Below, in pieces: positions 31,620-43,600 of a stretch of DNA of 64,000 nucleotides (position 1 is the first letter of the stretch; every line of letters begins with the position of its first letter). The notes below the pieces were generated by a model, which was given only the letters and a program-made list of their open reading frames with translations, ran no database searches and was not told the DNA's origin. The translations under genes were made by a program, and so were the position numbers. Source of the stretch: Globodera rostochiensis (Eukaryota > Nematoda > Chromadorea > Rhabditida > Heteroderidae); contig JAEVLN010000025.1 in assembly GCA_018350325.1 (NCBI GenBank), positions 785,799-849,798 on the forward strand, given 5' to 3'.

Positions 31620-32330
31620 GGCTCCGACGTCTCTCCGACAATGAAATGTACAAGATGGAATTGTTCTCTTGGCTTCTCGCTTAGCTGTCGAACTCCTCCG
31701 CGACTCCCGACTCGGATGATGATCCCGACTTGAATGAAGAATGAACAGGGGGAAACATTGGATGTGCATAAATGTGGGCGAGGACATGAGATGGTGAAGT
31801 GTGCATTGATTGAATAGGAAAGTCCGGTGACCAATGGAAAGTTATGTGGAATTGATGAAATAATTAAATGGGGCAATTGTCCAATTCCGGCTCGCAAAAA
31901 AATGTCCAGAAATACGAGAATATAAAATTCCAATAATCTGACTTTTTCTAATTTTTCTGATCTTGTTTTCAATTTTTTTTCTTAACAAATATCATCAAAA
32001 ATTCAAATTTTCAGCTCCCCCCCCACGCCCCAGAAAAAGCTAAAAATAGGACTAAAAAGGGCTGAAAAGATTAAGGAAATATTTATTAAATGTCAGAGCG
32101 TTTTTTGCCAGTTAACATATCGAATTTTCGTTTAAATTAAAATTAATTTGAATTAACCCCTAAACATCGACTTTTTTGTGACAAAAATTCTGCCACCAAA
32201 AATGAAAATTTTTAAATTCTGCTTATTTTCAAAAAAATTTTCTGCAATGCCTTTAATTTACATAGAAAATTTTTTATTTCTTTTATTATTTAAATTTGGA
32301 AAATCTTGCCCATTTTTTGCTATATTTGAA
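31620..32330. other. intergenic
   Basis: Open frames on the minus strand at 31610-31972 are short and without motifs. No gene called. Confidence 0.3.
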
Positions 32331-32334
32331 AAAT

Positions 32335-32450
32335 TTGATGAATTTTGGTGAAATTTTATATTGAATTTGGAAAAATTTATGTGCATATTTTGCAATTTTT
32401 GGTGCATATTTTATGCGCATATTTCAAGATTTTATGTGCATATAAATCCC
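32335..32450. repeat. dispersed ATATTTTGCAATTTTTGGTG repeat, copy 2
   Basis: Second copy of the sequence at 31500-31610, with one extra GCATATTTT. Confidence 0.6.
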
Positions 32451-32558
32451 AACTCTAGTTATGAGTCCTGGACTGAATTGCCCGTTTCAATGGGGACACA
32501 GTTGATTTTTTTATATTCATCCATTAGGACTGAGAGGCGTCGATTGGAATGGTAAATT

Positions 32559-32948
32559 CCCAACTCGCTACCTGCCAACTCGCTACTCCCCAACTCACTA
32601 CTTTTTTTCAAGCTTTTTTGCTCATAACTTTTTTTTCAAAGTTAACTAAATCAAAGATTTTTGATATCATTCGAAAGCTTACAATTAGAAGCCATCAACA
32701 AGCAAACGCTAAGCGATTGGACAAATTTCAAAAAAGTTACGGCTAAAGAAATCAAATTTTAAGCTTTACTGGCCGTAACTTTTTTGAAATTTGTCCAATC
32801 GCTTAGCGTTGCTTGTTGATAGCTTCTAATTGTAAGCTTTCGAATGATATCAAAAATCTTTGATTTAGTTGACTTTGAAAAACGTTATGAGCAGCTTGAA
32901 AAAAAGTAGCGAGTTGGGGAGTAGCGAGTTGGCAGGTAGCGAGTTGGG
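32559..32948. mobile_element. foldback element: 390-bp near-perfect hairpin
   Basis: The left arm from CCCAACTCGCTACCTGCCAA (32559) to about 32745 is matched by a right arm ending TTGGCAGGTAGCGAGTTGGG (32948), with a central loop of roughly 20 bp and only scattered mismatches or indels. The terminal words CAACTCGCTAC are themselves repeated three times per arm. No coding capacity. It is either a foldback transposon or a MITE; transcripts would form long double-stranded RNA. Confidence 0.85.
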
Positions 32949-32999
32949 TGTGATCCGATTGGTATATGATATGGATGATTGGGGTCTGGGACAGTGTTT

Positions 33000-33125
33000 T
33001 GGTGTTCCATGAATTTTGAACCTGTTCATGTTCCTGTCCTGTTCTGATAGAACAGCCTGTCTGTTCTGTTCCGACCTCTAGAACAAAACAGGAACAGAAC
33101 AGTACAAACAGTTCTAGACTGTTTT
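33000..33125. repeat. CTGTTC/GAACAG short-word repeat
   Basis: CTGTTC and GAACAG words alternate in both orientations over about 120 bp. Confidence 0.65.
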
Positions 33126-33294
33126 TTTATTTCTTAGTTAATTAGAATCTAAATTTTATTAAAAATCGAAAAAGAAAAAATTCCATTTGATTCATTCGGC
33201 TTACGAAATGCCATAGAAATATTTCACCATTTATATTTATTATTGTTTCATATTTATATCCGGTGCAAACGAATATTTTGTCAAATTTCCATTT

Positions 33295-33345
33295 TATTTT
33301 GACAAAATAACCTCTGAATTTAGGAGCATTTATATGAAATTCGAA
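33295..33345 (-). pseudogene. leader relic of the HTH family
   Basis: The minus strand reads AATGCTCCTAAATTCAGAGG, TTATTTTG and AATAAAATGGAA, after which similarity ends. Only the leader and start codon of a lost copy remain. Confidence 0.65.
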
Positions 33346-33453
33346 TTAATTTAATAATTTAAACAAAAATTCGATATGTTAAGAACTAATCTCTTAAAAA
33401 CTCAAATTTTAAAGAATAATAAATATTCAATTACAAATATAAATGAATATTAT

Positions 33454-33669
33454 TTAGCTTTTGTAAAAAATGTTTAAAAACAATAAATGACAGCCCCCAA
33501 TTGTAATGGACACCATAATCATGAGGCTGAACTCCGACAATTCAATATATAGTTCTGCCACCTTTAACTCCTCTTTTATAAGCCGCTCATGACTCCCCCA
33601 GACTAATTTTCGGACACGTTTGAATGATTTCCAAATTTCATTAATAGGGAGAACAAATTTACTCAACAA
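33454..33669 (-). CDS. possible unknown exon
   Basis: Open minus-strand frame with mixed codons: IWKSFKRVRKLVWGSHERLI then KEELKVAELYIELSEFSLM and a hydrophobic end. No ATG start in frame at the 5' end. It sits within the 3' flank zone of the neighbouring family gene. Unrecognised; may be a relic of an older gene. Confidence 0.2.
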   Translation of the reverse strand: MLSKFVLPINEIWKSFKRVRKLVWGSHERLIKEELKVAELYIELSEFSLMIMVSITIGGCHLLFLNIFYKS

Positions 33670-33914
33670 TAATATTGAAATTGTTTTTTTATCAATTGCT
33701 TGCCAAATATAAAAATCTGTTTTTTGTTTAATTCATTTTTCGTGTTTTATAGAGCAAGAGAAAAAGTTTGAGAGATACAAGTATTCCATAACAGATATAG
33801 CAAATATTTAAGTAAATTTCACTTGTCAAAAAAATATTTAAAATCATCAGATGCCAAATCGTTTTAAAAATAAACAAAAACATAAAAAAAAATTCCAAAT
33901 CATTGACCATTCAT

Positions 33915-34920
33915 TCAAATACTTCCCGAATTCGAGTTCTCAATTTCCTTGAACTTTGCCGCGGCATTCTCTTCCACAGAATGTCCATCGACAGAATTTG
34001 GATGAATTTGCTGTCGTTTAAATTGCCTTTTCCATCTATCCAAAGTGGCGCTTCCAATTTTCAACATTTTTGCAATGTTCTCGTCACTAATTTTAGGATT
34101 TTTGTCTTTAATTTCATAATAAAGTTTCAACAATTCCTTTTGTTCACTGTGGGAATATTTATGGTTTGGTGCTGTAAAAGAATTTTAATTAATATAAATA
34201 AATAATAAATATGGGTTCGAAATACTCACCAGTTTGGCCAAGTTCACGTTTCCAATTAGAAATTGTTCTAAAACATAAGCCCAACTCTTTTGCGACAGTT
34301 TCATTTATTTCTTTGTTTGATTTTTCGAATCCGTCCCGCTTTAACTCAGTTTTTATCTGAACAAATTTCTCTACCAAATGTTTACGTTCTTTTTCATTGA
34401 ACATTTTTCCACTTATGCATAATTCTTTTTTCCATTCATATATTTTTGTGCGACAGACTTTTAAATGTTTAGCAATTTTCCTTTCAATTTGAACCCATTC
34501 TTTTTTCGAAAATTTCCCTTTTTGCTTAAATTCGTCTTTCATTGCGTGGAATTTGTCGACAATTTTACGTTTTTCATTTGAAGAAATTTTTTCTATAATT
34601 TCGTTCTGTTCTTCACCATTTTTGGCATTATCAGAGTGATCAGACTCTATGAGAAGAGGATTCAGATCAGTTGAATTTGGTTCAATTTGTCCAATTTGGG
34701 TGTTCTGCCGGTCGATTTGGTGATGGACATTTTGTCCAAAGTTTGTTGGCGCCGGCGTTTTCAAATCTTCGGCTTCATCTTTGTCCCACCAGCCTTCTCC
34801 GAATATTTCATCAAATGTTTTGAGTGGCGTTTCCTCCAATTTTACTTTAACGGATTTGGCTTTGTCCAGTAAATTTGTTGCGAATAATGACACAAAAATT
34901 AAAATCCAAAAATCTTCCAT
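33915..34920 (-). CDS. secreted triple-HTH family protein
   Basis: Exons 34920-34230 and 34171-33915 (315 residues), 58-bp intron, GTGAGT/TTTTACAG, phase 1. Signal peptide about 1-20 (FWILIFVSLFATNLLDK); FDEIFGEGWWDK at 36-47; one repeat unit QIEPNSTDLNPLLIESDHSD; HTH-like unit 1 IAKHLKVCRTKIYEWKKELC; unit 2 VAKELGLCFRTISNWKRELG; unit 3 IAKMLKIGSATLDRWKRQF. Ends FKEIENSNSGSI. The upstream region lacks the common leader motif and instead runs into dispersed AT-rich repeat. Intact. Confidence 0.85.
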
Positions 34921-35460
34921 TTTATATTTCTGTTAAAAATTTTCAAAGAATAATAAATTTTCACAAATTTTTAATATTAATAAATATATTTAGCTGACAT
35001 AAATAATTATTAAAGATAATAAATGGCAGCCACAACTGAAATATGCTTTATTCATATAAAATATTCCTGGTATTTCATAATATTTATTTGAACCGGGACC
35101 AACAATATTCCATATTTTCTATATATTCTTCTTAAATAATATTCATTTTATAAAAATAACGATTGATTGACAATATTCAAATGAAAAAATATTTTAAAAT
35201 AATTTATAATTAATTGGCCTTGGGATTGCGGTTCAAAAAATTAGCATTTCGACCTGTTCCTGAGGCGCCGCCGAGAAAAATTCAAATTTTTGACTCAATT
35301 TTTTAAGAGATTTTCAACCAAAATTTTAAAAATACGGTATTTTTGGGAATGGGAGGGGTCAAAACCGAGAAATTTCTTGGTTCGAGACCGAGACTCTCGA
35401 ACAGCTCTAGCGATAACTAAAATGGTGAAAAAAGTAATACTTTTATGTAAATCTTAGAGG
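34921..35460. repeat. dispersed AT-rich repeat and GC hairpin copy
   Basis: 34980-35210 matches the repeat of 12930-13150 (GGCAGCCACAACTGAA, TTATTTGAACCGGGACCA, GATTGATTGACAATATTC). 35268-35320 is a GGCGCCGCCGAGAAAAATTC copy of the GC-rich hairpin repeat. Confidence 0.6.
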
Positions 35461-35564
35461 TTTTGAATCGGTTAAAATTTTTGAAAATTAATTTGATAGC
35501 AACTTTCTTCAAAAAAATTGAGAAGTTCCTAAATTACCTTCAATTTAAAAATCTTAAATACATA

Positions 35565-35800
35565 TTTAATGAAAAAATATTGTTTTTCTTTGCCATGAAG
35601 TTAATTAAAGGACACAAAAAACTATTTACACAGTCGGGGTTTAAACCCCAGGCAACCACATCACTCAACAGCAGGGCATTCAATAAAAAAAATGTAAAGG
35701 AATTTGACTCGAGGACTCGATCCTCAGACAATAATGTCTCATGGGTTAACAGTTTAAACACTGAGCCACGTGATCTTATGAAAAAAGTTGAAAAATTCAA
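35565..35800 (-). mobile_element. tRNA-derived SINE-like repeat
   Basis: The minus strand contains GTGGCTCAGTGTTTAAACTG (A-box-like) and GAGGATCGAGTCCTCGAG (B-box-like), followed by a second module with GGGGTTTAAACCCC. Same arrangement and orientation as 15540-15795. Reading frames across it are not genes. Confidence 0.55.
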
Positions 35801-35809
35801 ATATTAACA

Positions 35810-36045
35810 ATTTTTCCGTTCGGTACTTTTTTCGGGACTTAAATTTTGTTCGGTCGGTACCTTCGGTACTCAGATTTTTTCGCTCGGTACTTTTTGGTAA
35901 AGTATCGAAAAAGTACCGGTACCGAAAACCATCGGTACTTTCCGAAAAGGTTCGGTCGGTACTTTTCAGGAAAGTACCGATGCCTGAGTACCGAAAATAC
36001 CGAAAAAGCGTCGGTACTTTCCCGTACCGTCCGATCTTTAGTTAT
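35810..36045. repeat. GGTACTTTTCGG / CCGAAAAGTACC short-word repeat
   Basis: Self-complementary words in both orientations across about 230 bp, same family as 20710-20835. Confidence 0.75.
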
Positions 36046-36049
36046 AATA

Positions 36050-36840
36050 CATTTTTTATGATGCCAAACACTGAAAAAAACAAAAAATGCAAATAGAATT
36101 GGCTGTTTCAACTTTGAATTTATTTTTTAAATAATTCAAAATTTATTGGACTGGATCCAGAAACCATGTCCAGTGGTCTACCGACTGAAAGTCTGTGTTC
36201 TTTCGGCTCCGGTTTTTCGAATTTTTATATTGAAAATACCCCCGAAATTTTCTATGGAAGGAAAATGGTTAAATTCTGCTATTAGGACTGGGATTTTTAT
36301 GGTGTATGTCAATGCTTTAAAACTAGTGTTCGGCCATTTTCCGTCTTTCGGTACTATATGTTTTCTTCAGACTGTCTGTGTTGAAGGGTCTCTCTCGTCG
36401 GGTAGAGACTACTGATAAGAAATCGAAGACCAGAGAACGATACCGCATCCTAGTGTAGTGATTTCTTATCATTTCTCATCAGTAGTCTCTACCCGACGAT
36501 AGAGACCCTTCAACACAGACAGTCTGAAGAGAACATAGAGTACCGAAAGACGAAAAATGGCCGAACACTATTTAAAAGCCCCGGAAATATTTATAGCTAA
36601 CATTTTTTATAATGCCAAAACAGAAAAACAAAAAATGCAAATAGAATTGGCTGTTTTAACTTTGAACTGACCATCTGCGTTATTTCGGGCCTGGGTTTTT
36701 TGAATTTGTACTGAAAATCCATACCCTCCGAAATTTTCTATGGAAGAATGGTTATATTCTGCTATTATCATTAGGACTGGGATTTTTTGATTTAAACGCC
36801 GGAAATATTATATTTATAGCTAATAAAAACCAACATATTC
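36050..36840. repeat. locally duplicated segment split by a foldback element
   Basis: 36060-36310 and 36600-36800 are diverged direct copies (AAAAAATGCAAATAGAATTG, GAAATTTTCTATGGAAG, TTAGGACTGGGATTTTT) on either side of the foldback element. Confidence 0.6.
36316..36577. mobile_element. foldback MITE of about 260 bp
   Basis: The arms TAGTGTTCGGCCATTTTCCG ... GGGTAGAGACTACTGA and the reverse complement at 36470-36570 pair over about 100 bp with few mismatches, around a loop of about 45 bp. TTTAAA lies at both edges and may be the target duplication. Confidence 0.75.
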
Positions 36841-37165
36841 ATGCTTTTCCGAGCAAGGCGTGTTCAGGGAAAAAAAAGATAAATCATAAAATCCCTGCCC
36901 TAATTATCAAACAAACATAAAATAGGAGAAATGAAATATTTGTATTAAATAAATGAAAGCCCGCCTGGTGGATTTGGCTTACAACAAGCCACTTTTATAT
37001 TGCCCAACTTTCGCTGTTTTCCCGTGGAATTGACGTGGAATTGGCCCAATTATGCCAATGCCAATGCTTCTATTGATTCATGTGTATCCGGGATGTAACC
37101 GGAAACCAAAAAAAGGCCGGATTCCGGCTCCCAACCGGAAATAGAAGAATTTCAAAATCCCAATT
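36840..37165 (+). repeat. dispersed element with GGCTTACAACAAGCCACTTT
   Basis: Diverged copy of the 13190-13480 segment, ending in the CCGGATTCCGGCT palindrome. Confidence 0.7.
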
Positions 37166-37618
37166 TTAAATTTTTGCAAATATTATTAAATATTAAAAAA
37201 ATGATTGAAAGTAAAAAATGACAGCCCTCAATTTAAATGGGCATTGACATTAATCAATTCGTTAAAATTGTCTCACCCATTCAATATTCCTGACAACAAA
37301 ATTTCTTAAAGAATAATCTTTCTATAAAAATGGCGATTGATTGTGAATAGCCGTAATAAAACCCAGGCCAAAAAACTTTACCCAATTTTGTTGAACAAAA
37401 AAAATAAAAATTCCAAAATTTTGTACTGGTCGAAAATAGGCGTAAAATCGTTCAAAATTTTATTATTCAAAATTGCGGTTCGAATACCGAAAATACCGCT
37501 GTAAAATCCGAAACGTTTTAAAATCCAAAAACTCAAAAATCCCGAACTCCTGAAGTTCCAAAACCGAAAGCCGGAATTTTTTCAAAGGAATATTTGCATT
37601 TGATTAAATTTCTTCAAC
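37166..37618. other. dispersed repeat fragment and AT-rich DNA
   Basis: 37200-37310 resembles the 33470-33510 and 63880-63960 repeat (AATGACAGCCCTCAATTT type). 37460-37580 repeats CCGAAA / AAATCC words. No gene. Confidence 0.4.
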
Positions 37619-40600
37619 AATAAAATTTTCAGAAATTAAGCTAAACAATTTTTAGATGGGGTGTGTTCATGTCCAAATTACTCTCGCCGCCTGACTCTCT
37701 CTTTTTAGCACACTATTTCTCCAAAAAATGAAATACTCAAAAAAGTAACTAAAACAATTTTTTGATGGGGTGTGTTCATGTCAAATTACTCTCGCCGTCT
37801 GACTCTCTCTTTTAGCACACTATTTCTCCAAAAAATAATTTTCAAGAAAGTAACTAAAACAATTTTTAGATGGGGTGCGTTCAAGTCCAAATTACTCTCG
37901 CAGCCTGACTCTCTCTTTTTAGCACACTATTTCTTAAAAAAATGAAATATTCATAAATTAAACTAAAACAATTTTTAGATGGGATGCGTTCATGCCCAAA
38001 TTACTCTCGCAGCATGACTCTCTCTTTTTAGCACACTATTTCTCCAAAAAATGAAATATTCAAAAAAGTAACTAAAACAATTTTTAGATGGAATGTGTTC
38101 ATGTCCAAATTACTCTCGCCGCCTGACTTTCTCTTTTTAGCACACTATTTCTCCAAAAAATGAAATACTCAAAAAAGTAACTAAAACAATTTTTAGATGG
38201 GGTGTGTTCATGTCCAAATTACTCTCGTCGCCTGACTCTCTCTTTTTAGACCACTATTTCGTCAAAAAATAAAATTTTCAGAAATTAAACTAAAACAATT
38301 TTTAGATGGGGTGCGTTCATGTCCAAATTACTCTCGCAGCCTGACTTTCTCTTTTTAGCACACTATTTCTTCAAATATTGAAATATTTAAAAAAGTAACT
38401 AAAACAATTTTTTGATGGGGTGTGTTCATGTCAAATTACTCTCGCCGCCTGACTCTCTCTTTTAGCACACTATTTCTCCAAAAAATAATTTTCAAGAAAG
38501 TAACTAAAACAATTTTTAGATGGGGTGCGTTCAAGTCCAAATTACTCTCGCAGCCTGACTCTCTCTTTTTAGCACACTATTTCTTAAAAAAATGAAATAT
38601 TCATAAATTAAACTAAAACAATTTTTAGATGGGGTGCGTTCATGTCCAAATTACTCTCGCAGCCTGACTCTCTCTTTTTAGCACACTATTTCTTCAAAAA
38701 TTGAAATATTTAAAAAAGTAACTAAAACAATTTTTTGATGGGGTGTGTTCATGTCAAATTACTCTCGCCGTCTGACTCTCTCTTTTAGCACACTATTTCT
38801 CCAAAAAATAATTTTCAAGAAAGTAACTAAAACAATTTTTAGATGGGGTGCGTTCAAGTCCAAATTACTCTCGCAGCCTGACTCTCTCTTTTTAGCACAC
38901 TATTTCTCCAAAAAATGAAATATTCAAAAAAGTAACTAAAACAATTTTTAGATGGAATGTGTTCATGTCCAAATTACTCTCGCCGCCTGACTTTCTCTTT
39001 TTAGCACACTATTTCTCCAAAAAATGAAATACTCAAAAAAGTAACTAAAACAATTTTTAGATGGAATGTGTTCATGTCCAAATTACTCTCGCCGCCTGAC
39101 TTTCTCTTTTTAGCACACTATTTCTCCAAAAAATGAAATACTCAAAAAAGTAACTAAAACAATTTTTAGATGGGGTGTGTTCATGTCCAAATTACTCTCG
39201 TCGCCTGACTCTCTCTTTTTAGACCACTATTTCGTCAAAAAATAAAATTTTCAGAAATTAAACTAAAACAATTTTTAGATGGGGTGCGTTCATGTCCAAA
39301 TTACTCTCGCAGCCTGACTCTCTCTTTTTAGCACACTATTTCTTCAAAAATGAAATATTCAAAAAAGTAACTAAAACAATTTTTAGATGGGGTGTGTTCA
39401 TGTCAAATTACTCTCGCCGCTGACTCTCTCTTTTAGGCACACTATGTCTCCAAAAAATAAAATTTTCAAGAAAGTAACTAAAACAATTTTAGATGGAATG
39501 GGGTGTCATGTCCAAATTACTCTCAGCCGCCTGACTTTCTCTTTTAAGCACACTATTTCTCCAAAAATGAAATTACTCAAGAAAGTAACTAAAACAATTT
39601 TTAGATGGGGTGTGTTCATGTCCAATTACTCTCGGCCGCCTGACTCTCTCTTTTAGCACACTATTTCTCCAAAAAATAAAATTGTCAAGAAAGTAACTAA
39701 AACAATTTTTTGATGGGGTGTGTTCATGTCAAATTACTCTCGCCGCCTGACTCTCTCTTTTAGCACACTATTTCTCCAAAAAATAAAATTTTCAAGAAAG
39801 TAACTAAAACAATTTTTAGATGGAGTGTGTTCATGTCCAAATTACTCTCGCCGCCTGACTTTCTCTTTTTAGCACACTATTTCTCCAAAAAATGAAATAC
39901 TCAAAAAAGTAACTAAAACAATTTTTAGATGGGGTGTGTTCATGTCCAAATTACTCTCGTCGCCTGACTCTCTCTTTTTAGACCACTATTTCGTCAAAAA
40001 ATAAAATTTTCAGAAATTAAACTAAAACAATTTTTAGATGGGGTGCGTTCATGTCCAAATTACTCTCGCAGCCTGACTCTCTCTTTTTAGCACACTATTT
40101 CTTCAAAAATTGAAATATTTAAAAAAGTAACTAAAACAATTTTTTGATGGGGTGTGTTCATGTCAAATTACTCTCGCCGCCTGACTCTCTCTTTTAGCAC
40201 ACTATTTCTCCAAAAAATAATTTTCAAGAAAGTAACTAAAACAATTTTTAGATGGGGTGCGTTCAAGTCCAAATTACTCTCGCAGCCTGACTCTCTCTTT
40301 TTAGCACACTATTTCTTAAAAAAATGAAATATTCATAAATTAAACTAAAACAATTTTTAGATGGGGTGCGTTCATGTCCAAATTACTCTCGCAGCCTGAC
40401 TCTCTCTTTTTAGCACACTATTTCTTCAAAAATTGAAATATAAAAAAGTAACTAAAACAATTTTTTGATGGGGTGTGTTCATGTCAAATTACTCTCGCCG
40501 CCTGACTCTCTCTTTTAGCACACTATTTCTCCAAAAAATAATTTTCAAGAAAGTAACTAAAACAATTTTTAGATGGGGTGTGTTCATGTCCAAATTACTC

Positions 40601-43600
40601 TCGCAGCCTGACTCTCTCTTTTTAGCACACTATTTCTCCAAAAAATAATTTTCAAGAAAGTAACTAAAACAATTTTTAGATGGGGTGTGTTCATGTCAAA
40701 TTACTCTCGTCGCCTGACTCTCTCTTTTTAGACCACTATTTCGTCAAAAAATAAAATTTTCAGAAATTAAACTAAAACAATTTTTAGATGGGGTGCGTTC
40801 ATGTCCAAATTACTCTCGCAGCCTGACTCTCTCTTTTTAGCACACTATTTCTCCAAAAAATGAAATATTCAAAAAAGTAACTAAAACAATTTTTAGATGG
40901 GGTGTGTTCATGTCCAAATTACTCTCGCAGCCTGACTCTCTCTTTTAGCACACTATTTCTTCAAAAAATAAAATTTTCAAGAAAGTAACTAAAACAATTT
41001 TTAGATGGGGTGTGTTCATGTCCAAATTACTCTCGCAGCCTGACTCTCTCTTTTAGCACACTATTTCTTCCAAAAATGAAATATTCAAGAAAGTAACTAA
41101 AACAATTTTTAGATGGGGTGTGTTCATGTCCAAATTACTCTCGCCGCCTGACTCTCTCTTTTTAGCACCACTATTTCGTCCAAAAAATGAAATACTCAAA
41201 AAGTAACTAAAACAATTTTTAGATGGGATGTGTTCATGTCCAAATTACTCTCGCCGCCTGACTTTCTCTTTTTAGCACACTATTTCTCTCAAAAAATGAA
41301 ATATTTCAAAAAGTAACTAAAACAATTTTTAGATGGGGTGTGTTCATGTCCAAATTACTCTCGTCGCCTGACTCTCTCTTTTTAGCACACTATTTCGTCA
41401 AAAAATAAATTTTCAGAAATTAAACTAAAACAATTTTTAGATGGGGTGCGTTCATGTCCAAATTACTCTCGCAGCCTGACTCTCTCTTTTTAGCACACTA
41501 TTTCTTCAAAAATTGAAATATTTAAAAAATTAACTAAAACATTTTTAGATGGGGTGTGTTCATGTCCAAATTACTCTCGCCGCCTGACTCTCTCTTTTAG
41601 CACACTATTTCTCCAAAAATGAAATATTTAAGAAATTAACTAAAACAATTTTTAGATGGGGTGCGTTCATGTCCAAATTACTCTCGCAGCCTGACTTTCT
41701 CTTTTTAGCACACTATTTCTTCAAATATTGTTTAAAAAAGTAACTAAAACAATTTTTTGATGGGGTGTGTTCATGTCAAATTACTCTCGCCGTCTGACTC
41801 TCTCTTTTAGACCACTATTTCGTCAAAAAATAAAATTTTCAGAAATTAAACTAAAACAATTTTTAGATGGGGTGCGTTCATGTCCAAATTACTCTCGCAG
41901 CCTGACTTTCTCTTTTTAGCACACTATTTCTTCAAATATTGAAATATTTAAAAAAGTAACTAAAACAATTTTTTGATGGGGTGTGTTCATGTCAAATTAC
42001 TCTCGCCGCCTGACTCTCTCTTTTAGCACACTATTTCTCCAAAAAATAATTTTCAAGAAAGTAACTAAAACAATTTTTAGATGGGGTGCGTTCAATGTCC
42101 AAATTACTCTCGCAGCCTGACTCTCTCTTTTTAGCACACTATTTCTTAAAAAAATGAAATATTCATAAATTAAACTAAAACAATTTTTAGATGGGGTGCG
42201 TTCATGTCCAAATTACTCTCGCCGCCTGACTCTCTCTTTTTAGCACACTATTTCTCCAAAAAATGAAATACTCAAAAAAGTAACTAAAACAATTTTTAGA
42301 TGGGGTGTGTTCATGTCCAAATTACTCTCGTCGCCTGACTCTCTCTTTTTAGCACACTATTTCTTCAAAAATGAAAATTTTCAGAAATTAAACTAAAACA
42401 TTTTTAGATGGGGTGGTTCATGTCCAAATTACTCTCGTCCGCCTGACTCTCTCTTTTTATGCACACTATTTCTTCAAAAAATGAAATATTCAAAAAGTAA
42501 CTAAAACAATTTTTAGATGGGGTGCTGTTCATGTCCAAATTACTCTCGCAGCCTGACTCTCTCTTTTAGCACACTATTTCTCCAAAAATAAATATTCAGA
42601 AAGTAAACTAAAACAATTTTTAGATGGGTATGTGTTCATGTCCAAATTACTCTCGCCGCCTGACTCTCTCTTTTTAGCACACTATTTCTCCAAAAAATGA
42701 AATATTCAAAAAGTAACTAAAAACAATTTTTAGATGGGGTGTGTTCATGTCCAAATTACTCTCGTCGCCTGACTCTCTCTTTTTAGACCACTATTTCGTC
42801 AAAAATAAAATTTTCAGAAATTAAACTAAAAACAATTTTAGATGGGGTGCGTTCATGTCCAAATTACTCTCGCAGCCTGACTCTCTCTTTTTAGCACACT
42901 ATTTCTTCAAAAAATGAAATATTCAAAAAAGTAACTAAAACAATTTTTAGATGGGGTGTGTTCAGGTCCCAAATTACTCTCGCAGCCTGACTCTCTCTTT
43001 TAGCACACTATTTCTCCAAAAAAATAAATTTCAAAAGTAAACTAAACAATTTTTAGATGGGGTGGCGTTCATGTCCAAATACTCTCGCAGCCTGACTCTT
43101 CTCTTTTTAGCACACTATTTCTTCAAAAAAATGAAATATCCAAAAAAGTAACTAAAACAATTTTAGATGGGGTGTTTCATGTCCAAATTACTCTCGCAGC
43201 CTGACTCTCTCTTTTTAGCACACTATTTCTCCAAAAAATGAAATACTCAAAAAAGTAACTAAAACAATTTTTAGATGGGGTGTGTTCATGTCCAAATTAC
43301 TCTCGCCGCCTGACTCTCTCTTTTTAGCACACTATTTCTCCAAAAAATAAAATTTTCAAGAAAGTAACTAAAACAATTTTTAGATGGGGTGTGTTCATGT
43401 CCAAATTACTCTCGCAGCCTGACTCTCTCTTTTTAGCACACTATTTCTCCAAAAAATAATTTTCAAGAAAGTAACTAAAACAATTTTTAGATGGGGTGTG
43501 TTCATGTCAAATTACTCTCGCCGCCTGACTCTCTCTTTTTAGCACACTATTTCTTCAAAAAATGAAATATTCATAAATTAAACTAAAACAATTTTTAGAT

